Part shown: positions 1 to 13,100 of the stretch, one piece after another | How positions within the stretch are numbered: position 1 is the first letter of the stretch | How the letters are laid out: each line of letters opens with the position of its first letter | Assembly (NCBI GenBank): GCA_944989445.1 | Contig: CALYLW010000013.1 | Coordinates: 2,401,066 to 2,465,065, forward strand | Length of the DNA: 64,000 nt | Source: Ampullaceana balthica | Lineage: Eukaryota > Mollusca > Gastropoda > Lymnaeidae | Reading direction: 5' to 3' | Notes under the pieces: generated by a model | What the model was told of the DNA's origin: nothing | The model's input: the letters and a program-made list of their open reading frames with translations, nothing else | Database searches by the model: none | Program-made: the position numbers and the translations under genes

Positions 1-49
1 CCCCAAATGATGTTGTACCAATGACAATAATATTTTACCTACCAGAGTA

Positions 50-116
50 ATGAAGGAAAAATCAATTTTACTACTTCTGTCAACGGCGGTATGCTCTTTG
101 ATTACAGTGACGGTTG
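50..116 (+). CDS. exon 1: signal peptide
   Basis: ATG at 50 opens a short basic start (MKEK) followed by a hydrophobic core (SILLLLSTAVCSLITVTV), ending in phase 1 at a GTAAGT donor (117). An upstream ATG at 21 is closed by a stop that overlaps this ATG, so 50 is the natural start. The sequence before it (a pyrimidine stretch and CAG ending at 45) looks like a splice acceptor, so a 5' UTR exon may lie left of the window. No second signal exon exists before either duplicated block. Confidence 0.8.
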
Positions 117-3100
117 GTAAGTAACATTACAATAGTTATCACTTAGCAAGAAATTACTTGCTGTTTATAATTAAACATATATAATTTGCAATGTCACGTA
201 ATGTCTGTCCGTGACGCTATGCGAGGTAACTCCAGATAATTTTTTTATAGAAGTAAAAATGTTGCATTCAAGATTAACAAAATGTGTTTCTAGCCATAAA
301 ATATTGTGACGTGACGTCATTATTTGAGGTTTTATTAATGTGTGAAGGGAACGAAGTAAAAAGAGCCATGTTTTACTAGTGTATAAATAAATAATCATGT
401 CAAATCTTCTATAATACAGAAATTAAGTTTTGTTGATTTCACAATCAGCTCTTTGTAGCAAGCCAGACTATTGCGTTTTGATCTCTTCTTCTTACATTTA
501 CATACCTTATTTCACTGCAACTTAGTTATATGTACATATATACAATATACATTTCTAGAACCATTGCATAGTGTTGGAAAACTCACCCTGTATACACCCT
601 GTATACAATTTACTTGCTAAAATTTCTAAGAGTTTTCCATTGTTACTTTCAATAATTGATATTACCAGTCACAGCTGATTGTGACTCTGGTTGGTTTGGA
701 TCCAGATGTCAATACAAATGTCACTGTCTTACTAATAAGTGTAACTCAACTGGTCATTGTCTGGACGACTCTAGATGTCAGATGGGATGGTTTGGTCTTG
801 GATGTCAGTACCGTAAGTAAACAAGTTGACGTCATCAAATTTAAATAGGTTTACAGTAGTGGAATCTCATTTACCGTGATTAAAATATTAATTTAAAATT
901 GCCTTACGTGAATACCTTTCATAATTCAACCATTACATAAAATGTTATAAAGTTTTTATTCATATTTCTAAGACATTTGGAGAAAAGATGCTAAATCCTT
1001 TTTGCAACAATTGTAAACTTATTCATGGTCGAATGGACTAAAGCGTTGAATTCTTTTCCTCCCAATACCGTAGAGGATCTGACAAGTCTTCCCACATCGA
1101 CCCTCACAACAACTCCCAAACTAACCTCCTCGCCATGGTTGACTGATAATGATGACACAACATGCAACACAGACCAAAGTGTCCAGTCCGTCAGTCTGTC
1201 ATGGAACACGTCCTACGTTTTCACCTGGATACAAATGACAGTCATGGACCCAGGTGAGTTGAGAGTGGGGGTATAATATAAAGTACTTGGTTTTTAGACA
1301 TTTGCACTATTATGTTCTATCAATTCATTTCATAATTTTAAAAAATGTGGGGTTATTTATTAAGGCAATGTTCGTCCTCTGCCTGAATAAGCTACGTATT
1401 AAGACAGTGGGGGTTTTTCTCTTTGTTTTTTTTTAAAATTAGAAACCTGATTTATTTCAAATTTGTTCTTGCTCTTCCTTATTTTCAACCAAAAGAACAA
1501 ATTTTATCATATGTGTACTCTTTCTTACTCTTCTCTCCACAATCAGCTGAGTTGAAAAATGTCAGTGTAACACTAACATTGGCCAACACAACTGTCAACT
1601 GTGGTAACAAGGAAATACTACATGTCTACAACAACACATTTGAGATCCACTGTAATAGTCAAACTTTTACAGGGCTTACAATCGACCTAGGGGATATAAA
1701 GAGAATTTGCTCTCTTCATATCAATGGAGGTAAATACACGGTAGCAAATGTCGTAATTTACGTTTGATATCAGTATACGTTTAGCTATATAGTTATACGA
1801 GATAATGAATGTTTTGCGCTGCTTATTAATTCATAGATAATTTACATTGTAAATCAATAGTTATAAAATTTAATTTGGCTATCACAAAGAAACAAGTCAC
1901 AGAAAGATGCCCGTATCTAAATATGTTTATGCTTCACAAAAGATTCCTTGTCTTGGTGGATTTCTGTTCCCAATAAGACTCCGTTTCCTTTTCAAAACTT
2001 ACTCTTTGGTTCGGATTGGCTTTGTGTCACATCGGTTTTTGCATGGATTGAAGGATCTCAACCATACTAATAAAATATATCCATGATCATCCAGATAGAA
2101 ATCTACAGGGCATCTTAACTTTACACCAAGTAACTATTAGGATCGGAGGCCCATTTAGCAATTGTTTGGGGAAAAATATTTTAAATCTTGGCTACATGGT
2201 CAATGGACGGATCTAGTGCATAAAAATAACATAAATCATATTAAAGTAATATAAATAATTAAACTCTTAATACCCACTAATTGGGGGACGGGGGTCCTAA
2301 AATGTCGTTTTTTCTTCATATGAGCTAAATAAAAATATTCTTTGCCACATTTCATAAATGCTCAAGACTTCATTCTCCATTTAATTGTACACGATCTCGA
2401 CCAACATTGACACATTTGTCCACCATGATACATAGGGACATCTTCAAGGGTTTGGATTGATACAAATGAATATCTTCAAGGGTTTGGATGGATACATAGG
2501 AACATCTTCAAGGGTTTGGATTGATACATAGGAACATCTTCAAGGGTTTGGATGGATACATAGGAACATCTTCAAGGGTTTTGATGGATACATAGGAACA
2601 TCTTCAAGGGTTTGGATTGATACATAGGAACATCTTCAAGGGTTTGGATGGATACATAGGAACATCTTCAAGGGTTTGGATTGATACATAGGAACATCTT
2701 CAAGGGTTTGGATTGATACATAGGAAAATCTTCAAGGGTTTGGAACTTTACATCTTGCACCGTTAAAGCCCGGGAGCCCTGAATACCATTTATTTTTTTT
2801 TAAACGTCTTAAATATTATTTTTTTAAATGGCTACTATTGCATTGTATCGATGGAATTTAACCAAACTTTGTATACTACACCTCTAAGTCCCATATTAAA
2901 TTACTATATAGAATTAAACTACTAATTCCACTCCTTTTGGGACCGGGGACCCTATTTTAATGTGCCTTATATAAACTTACTAAAATGTCTTACTATAAAC
3001 TTTAACAACAATATTGGGTTACACATCAACTGTAGTCAAAGTTCTTAGCCATTGCTTTTGTCATCTAAATGTAAATTGATTTCAAACTAATCGTTTGATC

Positions 3101-6100
3101 CACATTCTTCTGAGATGTTCTGTTTAGTTCTTCAAATTAATTTTTTGCTGGAACTACCATACCTTTAAACAAATTTAAACGGGACAACTTTTAAAGATTT
3201 TACCTTATGATTTATCAGACTATAAATTTAGTAGTCTCTTTTTCCCCTTTGTTTGCGGCTTATAATAAACATTCAAGAAATTTCTAAATTTTGTTTGTGC
3301 AAGATTTCCGTTAAATTGTATAATTTTTTGATTGGACAAGTTTAGAATTCGTATAACAAATATTTATCAGACTATGAATGTAGTAAACTTTTATTATTCA
3401 CTTGATTCGGTTATTATCTAAAATATTCTAGAAACTTCTGTGATTTCATTTTATAACATACATTTATTGGAAAAAGTTTGAAGTCCTTTCTAATAGTTTT
3501 CTTGACTGATTTTTCGATTTGGGAACCCCATTGGATAGAGTGGGTCCTTGACGGGAATTTCTTTTAAATGTAAATGAATAATTGTTATAGCTATTGTATT
3601 CCTTTGGAATTTTTGTCTGCATTTGAAAAGAAATTTTGCCAATGAATTATTGATTACAATTTTCTGTAATATGTCTGTTGGGTGGTGTAGTAATAAATTT
3701 AAAAATAAAATTTTCGAGAAAATACATTTGGTCAAAGCTATTTACTGTAATATAAATGAGGTTGTAGATTACCCTTAAACGCTATTTTATGTGTTGCTAG
3801 CAATATTAGGTATGCGTCTTCTTTAAACGACTTTCAGCGGGATCGAAGACGTGATAAAGATACCTTGTGTAGATTTTAAACCTGTTCAAACTTTTACAAG
3901 TTAGCTGTTTGGAAAAAAAATTGTATCTACGCGGAAAATTCAGAAAGCTCAAATTAAATTTTTTTTAAACATTAAAGATTCCTTGCCAAAAATGTTTATT
4001 TTATTAAGTTAAAACCTTATTAATTTTTGTCAGAGAGCTTCAAAGAACGAGCCTGTAAATTGTTATCCTTCTAACTACACGGAGTATGGAGAAGTCTCCA
4101 CTATTGAGAAATTAAGTGAATAAAATAAAACATTACGTTCCTCGCCCAAAAAAATATTTATTTATTAAAGTTCAAATCTGTTTAAATTTTGATGTAAGAA
4201 CATTTAAAACAATTCTCTTAACACCAAACACTCGGCTACATTTAGTCAGATGTTTTGTTTTGTTTTCTCTAGGTCGTAATGTTGCTTTGAAACAGAATGC
4301 ATCCCAGACAGGTGAATATGTAAACTGGTATAACACAAGTGCTTCAAACGCAGTCGATGGCAACACTATTACTGATATTTTGCAAAACAGCTGTACACAC
4401 ACCAATGTTAGTATAACAACTCCAACTTGGACGGTCAGTTTCAGCCATCAGTACCTGATTACAAGATTTATTCTATACAACAATCAGGGAGGCAATGGTA
4501 CGTTTACCTGATAAATGTATATATTGAAATATATTTATGAGGAGAGACATTCATGTTGAAAAAACTAACATTACAGAAATGACACTAATTAAATATAGAC
4601 TCTAATTATTGTCTTTGTGTTCACATATCAGGAGAGAGACTGCTATATTTCAAACTGCGAACATTCAATGTCAATAATTCAACACTATTCAACTATAAGG
4701 ATAAGAGTACAGAAAACAGAGCCACATATCAAGTGTTAGACGCCAGTAACAGAGATCCAGTCAAAGGTTTAACTATTACTGCTACTAATATATTGTCTTA
4801 TGACACTACACCAATTCTTACACTGTGTGAGGTTGAAACTTATGGTGGTAAGTATTTTGTTCTTTTTATATAACCTCTATTTTTATATTTTCATATAAAC
4901 ATTTCACCTACAAAGAATATGGCACACAATTAAGGACACTAAACTAAAAGTCAATGTCTCAGCCACAAGACTTTGACAGATATAACCACTTGAGAGTAAT
5001 GAGAATATATGAATACTAGTGGCAAAGTCTGCTGAAGCTGGCTGAACGAAATCCGACAGAAGGGATAACAAAGAAATATACGAAATACAGCAATAGAAAA
5101 GAACATGTGCCTTTATTGCCATGAACAGAATACGATATGAACACAAATAACAAAGAAATGTATGAAATACTGCAATAGAAAAGAATGGCAATAAATGAAC
5201 ACAATACGATATGAACAGCTAAATATCATAGATTTCCTTGTACACCACATTTTTTAGTGTAGCGGGCGGACGAAATATTAAACTTCCTGAAGTGTACACA
5301 ATGAACAGAAATAATAAAGAAATGTATGCAGTACTGCAATAGAAAAGAATGGCAATAAATGAGAACAATACGATATGAACAGCTAAATATCATAGATTTC
5401 CTTGTACACCACATTTTTAGTGTATTTTAGAATAGGGGTTTTAGTGCGCCTGCAAAATATTCCTGAAATGAACACAAAGCGCCTGCGAAATATTCCTGAA
5501 ATGCACACAAAGTATTTTATAATTAATAGGGCTGCGGAAATTAACGATTAATTTCTCGATAAATAGTTATAAAATTTTAAAGATTAAATTATTTTTTAAC
5601 GATTAATCGACCCATCACTTACAAATTATTGGAAGTCAAAAATTAAAAAAAAATAAGAATAATAAAAAGCGTCAGATAAATAATAACAAATTTCCTGACG
5701 ATTACACGAAAATTTTGGTATTAAACTATTGACTGACGGGAATGTTCAAAATGTTGATTAAGTTTGCCTACCATGGCTCTAACACTTCGCCTACTTATCA
5801 AACCAAATGAAAAGCGTATTAAGCTAATGGCAGTAATGGAGTCTACCTCTTAGACAGAAAATGACGACAGCTCTTCTGATGAATTACTGAGTTACAAAAT
5901 GGATATGAAAGTTCCTGAATCCATAACCCTCTATAATAGTGGAAACTTAATGAACACCGATATCCGTTAATGTCATACCTTGCCAAGACCATTTTATGCA
6001 TACCAGTTAGTTCAGTTCAATGGGAATGTTTATTCAGCTCGGCTGGTTATATTGTCAATTAGACCCGCTAATCACATGAACCAAATAATATCAACATACT

Positions 6101-7060
6101 TGCTTTTTTGCGTAGTTGGTTAAAAGATGACATTTAAAGGAGACATTCCAGTGTTATTTAGATTTTCAACAAAAACGTTTAATAAGTGTTACTTATGACA
6201 TCATAAATTTAATTTTTGGCTTTAATAGAAATTAACCATTAATTAATCGTTATTTTTTCAAAAGTTAACGATTAAATTTAAATTAATCATTAACAGCCCT
6301 AATAATTAACAATCCTCACAAAACAATGACGTCATTGTTACTGTTAATCTGGAAACCAAAATGATTATAATTTTTAAGTCTATATTTTTCAATTTTTTTA
6401 AAAAAGTAATGCACCCAATACGATATGAACACTAAATATCATATATTTCCTTGTACACCACATTTTTAGTGTAGCAGGCGGACGAAATATTAAACTTCCT
6501 GAAATGTACACAAAGTATTTTAGAATAGGGGTTGTAGGGCGCCTGCGAAATATTCCTGAAATGCGCACAAAGTATTTTATAATTAAAAATCCTCATAAAA
6601 CAATGATGCCATTGTTAATTTTCCTCATAAAATAATGACGTCATTGTTAATGTTAATCTGGAAACCAAAATAGATTTTTAAGTCTATATTTTCATTTTTT
6701 TTTAAAAAGCAGAGTGATGTCCCTTTGGGAAGACACACGCATGCGTAGGGCGATTATGTATTAGATTGAGTAATTGAGAAAATAAACTAAAAATATAACG
6801 GAACATTACATAAACAGTACGGCACTAATTGTTGTCATTGGGGGACGGGTGTAGATCATCATTTACCGTTGTAACCGGCCAGAAGAAACCCCTCACCAGA
6901 ATATACCCGGGGAATTTATGACTTTTTAAAAAAAACATTTCAACAAATAAAGTTTCTTCAACATTTTCCAACATTTATCTTTGTTTTTGCATTCTCAAGA
7001 CTGATCCACAATTTTGGTGCTACATGTTCAAATTGAACTCTCTCTTTCTCTCTCTGTCTC

Positions 7061-7149
<89 letters not shown>

Positions 7150-10100
7150 TTTTCTCTCTCTCTCTCTCTCAAAGCTTTAGCTAGTAAATTTCCAACCTGA
7201 TCAATAGTTTGCAAGTGTCATAAAATATTGTTTGAGCTTAAGTTGCCGCCTTGATTTCACCCATTACGCCTATGGGAACATTCTGACGCGCTAGGCTGCA
7301 ATCCTGAAAGTTTGAATCCCTCTTGTGGGTTAAAATAATTGTCATTAATGCTGTTTTTTGTCCTCAATAATTAACTCACACATGTTTTATAATAAATTAA
7401 CTGTAAAAATTCAATGGTATGTTCTACATCCTACTACCAGAATGTCCCCCTGGAACTTGGGGTTTAGAATGTGAGGACTGTCCTGATGTTTGCTACAACA
7501 AGTCATGCCACAGAGATTCTGGGTTGTGTATTGTAGGCTGTAATGGATACAGTGATCCCCCATTCTGTACAACACGTGAGTAGAACCAATAGATACACAC
7601 AGAGATTCTGGGTTGTGTATTGTAGACTGTAATGGATACAGTGATCCCCCATTCTGTACAACACGTGAGTAGAAGCAATAGATACACACAGAGATTCTGG
7701 GTTGTGTAATGTAGGCTGTAATGGATACAGTGATCCCCCATTCTGTACAACACGTGATTAGAACCAATAGATACACACATAGATATTTGACGTTTATCAC
7801 TCAATTAAAATGTATAAATTGTTCATTACATTAATCATAAACATCGGTGCAACTATTTAACGTATCTATTAACTTTGTCTAGGGCAGTGATGGCGAACGT
7901 TTTTGGGGCCGCGTGCCAAAAATTCAATTAAAACCTACATTTATATAGCAAAGTGCCAGCACAGTGGTTTGATTAAGGTAATATTTTAGTTGCGTGCCGG
8001 TGTTGCAAAATAAATCCTCCCCCATACAGAGTCTCCCCCAGAGACTCTGTTTTAAAACAAATCCTCCGGGGGAGAAAATGTTTTCCTCCCGATTAAAATA
8101 AATTCACCCCTACCCTGGCAAATATTGTCTCCCCCAAAATAAATCCGCCCCCGTCATACTTTCGATATAAAACAAAGAGATCATTTAAAAACCAAAAGAA
8201 TAAAGAATACTTACTTGTGTATTGCTGTAATATTCACACATGTTTAATGTAATACTATTTATGGTAGTGGCGTAGATATAGAGAGATTAGAGGGGGTGTG
8301 GACCATACCGTGTGACACCTCTCAGGGGCGTGACATAATATTTACACATGTTTACGGTTTACGGTAATACTATTTATTGTAGTGGCGTTGATATAGAGAG
8401 ATAAGAGGGGTGTGCGGACCATACCGTTTGACACCTCTCAGGGGTGTAACATAATATTCACACATGTTTACTTTAATACTATTTATTGTTGTGGCGTAGA
8501 TATAGAGAGATAAGAGGGGGTGCGGTCCATACCGTTTGACACCTCTCAGGGGCGTGACATAATATTCACACATGTTTACTGTAATACTATTTATTGTAGC
8601 GGCGTAGATATAGAGGGATAAGAGGGGGTAGCGGACCATACCATTTGACACTTCTCAGGGGCGTGATATAATTTGAAAATTTGCTTAATTACTTGATTAT
8701 TTCCGGCTGTCCAAATTGACGCACAGGCAGTTTTGGGGTGTATAAAGGCAGTTGTTTTGTTTCCTAAAGCAAGGATTATGACTTTGAAGGCATGGTTTGT
8801 GTTGTTACTATAAACGGTAAAGTCGTAATAACGTCGGGTGTTCAGACGGTGAGAAAGATTCTTACTATCCATCTAGAATCGGGGGGGGGGAGGGTGGGAG
8901 TGACCCAATTAAGTAAGCACACGGAGGAAACAAAAATCGGGCTACGACACTGACCTGTTTAACTTATGACCTGATTATACAGTCTTTGGGCTATGCATTG
9001 TTATTGTGAGACGCAGAGGCGTCAATGGGGGGGGGGTACTGGTGGTGCTCACTGCACTGGCTGACACTATCACAAGTGCTAAAACAAAATCTAAAAGTAA
9101 GTATGTTCCAGTTATTTTGCACTGGCAGACTCGGAGGAGGACTATGGGTTTAGTCGTGAGCGGGTGACAAATTGAGCTTACCGCACTGGGTGACGCAAAC
9201 CTTAGTGATGCCTGTGCAAGACAGCTGCACTAATAATATTTATATAATAAGTTATTCCTTTAATAACTCTATCGAGACTTTTATTACTTTTAAAATATCT
9301 AATTTAAAATCAAATAATTTACTAAAAATTGGCTTCTTTTATTTAAATTTTTCTGACACTCATTAATATATGCTACAGTAATAATGAGTCAGACTATTTA
9401 TATGACTAGAAGTAATAAACAAAACTACTAATAACCACGCATCCTTAACTACAAGTTTTTAAAGACACAACATAGCTTTTAAATAAATATTAGGGCTGCG
9501 GAAATTATCGATTTATTTCTCGATTAATCGTTAAAAATTTTATCGATTAAATATCGATTAAAATAATTTTAATCGATAAAAATTCGATTAAAATTTAAGA
9601 AAATATTTATAATATTTTTTTTTAAATTTTAGTAATAAATAATTAATTATTAATAATTAATAATAATTTATATATATTTTTTTTTACGTACAAACATCTC
9701 CCGCGTAATATTAAAATTTATTTTATTAATCTATGTGGACCGGCAGAAACTAAAAAAACAATTGTGGACAGACAGAAACGAAAGCAAGTTAATAAAAACG
9801 TGGTAAAAATGGCTGACACTTCCAGTGCAGGGAAACAGGGGAAATAACTCAATAATTTTTTTAAAAAGTCAATTAACTGTTTTTGTTACTTCCCTTGAAA
9901 TGGTCAGTTTAATGACGTCATAAATTTCTATTTTAGGCTTTGATTGAAATTATCGATTAATTAATCGATAATTTTTCAAAATTTAACGATTAAATTTAAA
10001 TTAATCGATAACAGCCCTAATAAATAAATAAATATATATATATATATGTATGTATGTATGTGTGTGTGGGGGAGGGGTGTGTGTGTGCGTGCGTGCGTGG

Positions 10101-13100
10101 GCGTGTGCGTGTGTGGGCGCGTGTGCGCGTGTGCGTGTGCTTGTGCGTGTTGCGTGGGGGTGGGTGTGAATGTGGGCGTGTGCGTGCGGGTGTGTGTCTG
10201 TCTCCGTCCGTCCCCATGACGGACTATGGGGCAAGTGATGTAGCGTTCACAAGTTTTTAGCCACCACTAACGAGCAGGGGAATGTGTGGCCAGCACAATG
10301 CCCCAGGGGCCATGACAGTACCTGGGTTCGAACCCGTGACTCTTGATCTGCCTCGGCTCAATAGTCCAGTGCGCTACCACTTAGACCATCGCGCCCCCAA
10401 ACATTAGTTCAATGCATCTTATTTATATGTACAAATGTAAATTATAAACATAATAAATTTCTATAAATGTTGCATAGAGTAGCAAGACATCGATTGTTTG
10501 CAATTTGATAGTTACAATTTTTTAGAGTTTTCCGTGATAACTGTCAATCATTGACATTATCGTTCACAGCTGTTTGTGACTCTGGTTGGTTTGGAGACAT
10601 ATGTCAATACAAATGTCACTGTCTTAATAACAGCTGTAACTCAACTGGTTATTGTCTGAGCAACTCTAAATGTGAGAGGGGATGGTTTGGACTTGGATGT
10701 CAGTACCGTAAGTAAACAAGGTGACGTCATCACGTTAGATATAAATAGCTTTTTGGAAGGTAATGTAACAGGATTTAGTATTTTTAGAAAATATTAAATA
10801 TTTTTTACAAAGACCGTCATTTGTGATGCAGATACGTGATGTATTAATTTAGTTTTTCAACAATTCTGGTAAAAATTCTGTTATTGATAATAATATGTTC
10901 TAATGGACTAAAAATATTATGTTGGTATCAAACTGTAGAGGATTTGACAAGTCTTCCCACATCGACCCTCACAACAACTCCCAACCTAACCTCCTCGTCA
11001 TGGTTGACTGATAATGACGACACAACTTGCAACACAGACCAGAGTGTCCAGTCTGTCAGTCTGTCATGGAAAATGCCCTACGTCTTCACCTGGTTAAAGA
11101 TGGCAGTCATGGATCTAGGTGAGTAAAGAGTGGGGTTCAATGTTCCCTTTAAGCTGCGTGGCCGTGCAGATATCTGACTAAAGCCGCGCAGCAGTTTAGA
11201 ACTACCATGCAGCAAATTTATTAAAATAGTTCACAAAAATGGATGCTGTGCAACTGTGCACACGGACCAACGAACCTTACAGGGAACATTGAGTGGACGG
11301 AGGTATAATATAAATTACTTTGGTTTGAGATATTTTTACTATTATGTTTTATCAATTCATTTCATAAGTTTTAAAATGTTATTATAAAGACAATGTTTAT
11401 AATCTACCTGAATAAGCTATATTTTTTCCTCTGATTCTTTTAAGTGTGAAACCAGAGTTATTTAACTTTGTTATTGTTTTTCCTTATTGTCAAACAAACG
11501 AACCACTTGTATCATATGTTCACTCATTCTTACTCTTCTGTCCACAATCAGCTGAATTGAAAAATGTCAGTGTGACACTAACATTGGCCAACACAACTGT
11601 CAACTGTGGTAACAAGGAAATAATACATGTCTACAACAACATATTTGAGATCCACTGTGATAGTCAAACTATTACAGGGCTTACAATCGACCTAGGGGAT
11701 ATAGAGAGAATTTGCTCTCTTTATATCAATGGAGGTGAATACACGGTAGCAAATGTCGCAATTTACGTTTGATATCAGTATAAGTTTAGTTATATAGCAT
11801 TAGATATAATGAATGTTTTACGATGCATATTAATTATTATATAATATAAATTGTAAGTCAATAAAGTTTAAAATTTAATTTGGCTATCACAAAGAAACAA
11901 GTAACAGATAGATGCCCGTATCTAAATATGTTTCTTTTTCACAAAAGATTCCTTGTCTTGGTGGAATTATGTTCCCCAATAAGACTCCGTTTCCTTTTCA
12001 AATCTTACTCTTTGGTTCGGATTGGCTTTTTGTCGCATCGGTTTTTACATGGTTTGATGGATCTCAACCATACTAATAAAATGTATCCATCATCATCCAG
12101 ATAGAAATCTACAGGGTATTTTAACTTTACAACATGTATCGTTTAGGATCGGAGGCCCATTTAGCAATTGTTTGGGGGAAAAAAATTAAATCTTGGCTAC
12201 ATGGTCAATGGACGGATCTAGACCAAACTTGGTGCATAAAAATAACATAAATCATATTAAAGTAATATAAATAATTAAACTCTTAATACCCACTAATTGG
12301 GGGACGGGGGGCCTAAAATGTCGTTTTTTTCTTCATATGAGCTAAATAAAAATATTCTTTGCCACATTTCATAAATGCTCAAGACTTTATTCTCCATTTA
12401 ATTGTACACGATCTCGACCAAAATTGACACATTTGTCCACCATGATACATAGGAACATCTTCAAGGGTTTGGATTGATACATAGGAACATCTTCAAGGGT
12501 TTGGATTGATACATAGGAACATCTTCAAGGGTTTGGATGGATACATAGGAACATCTTCAAGGGTTTGGATTGATACATAGGAACATCTTCAAGGGTTTGG
12601 ATTGATACATAGGAACATCTTCAAGGGTTTGGATTGATACATAGGAACATCTTCAAGGGTTTGGATTGATACATAGGAACATCTTCAAGGGTTTGGATGG
12701 ATACATAGGAACATCTTCAAGGGTTTGGATGGATACATAGGAACATCTTCAAGGGTTTGGATTGATACATAGGAACATCTTCAAGGGTTTGGATTGATAC
12801 ATAGGAACATCTTCAAGGGTTTGGATTGATACATAGGAACATCTTCAAGGGTTTGGATTGATACATAGGAACATCTTCAAGGGTTTGGATTGATACATAG
12901 GAACATCTTCAAGGGTTTGGATTGATACATAGGAACATCTTCAAGGGTTTGGAACTTTACATCTTGCACCGTTAAAGCCCGGGAGCCCTTGATATATTTA
13001 TTTTTCTTTTTTTAATCTTTATAAATATTATTTAAAAAATTGGCTACTGAATGTATCGACTGAATTAAACAAACTTGATATTGTACACCTTTATGGTCCA

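Larger units (their letters stand above)
4848..7440 (+). other. intron 6, repeat-filled
   Basis: Contains repeated tracts (5208-5425 and 6417-6620 share AATACGATATGAAC and CTTGTACACCACATTTTT), a hAT-type MITE (5527-6301), and the TC microsatellite. The matching intron 12 is only 1.07 kb and lacks these. Confidence 0.6.
675..7765 (+). repeat. intragenic duplication block, copy 1
   Basis: Six exons (2-7) plus introns match 10570-18385 in order, length, phase and much intron sequence, including a minisatellite and an 89-bp triplication. Later insertions account for most of the size difference between copies. Confidence 0.88.
7576..10569 (+). other. intron 7 between the two blocks
   Basis: Holds the 89-bp repeats, a possible hAT MITE start at 7885 (CAGTGATGGCGAACG), a tandem repeat (8225-8690), a MITE (9491-10019), a TG-rich microsatellite and a tRNA-derived SINE. 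I looked for a second signal-peptide exon before 10570 and did not find one. Confidence 0.6.

Noticed and set aside
4035..4128. Possible extra exon (frame ASKNEPVNCYPSNYTEYGEV) conserved at 16183-16268
   Set aside because: The frame has no matching acceptor in the second copy (a stop sits just before it), no usable donor, and exon 4 joins exon 5 directly in a way that completes the domain. Conservation is explained by the block duplication.
6958..7146. Arg-Glu repeat protein on the minus strand
   Set aside because: It is the translation of the TC microsatellite.
7411..7804. Long minus-strand frames with repeated Cys-Thr-Glu-Trp segments
   Set aside because: Antisense shadow of exon 7 and its 89-bp repeats; the same at 18044-18419.
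10001..10260. His/Thr-rich and Cys/Val-rich frames
   Set aside because: Translations of the TG-rich microsatellite on both strands.
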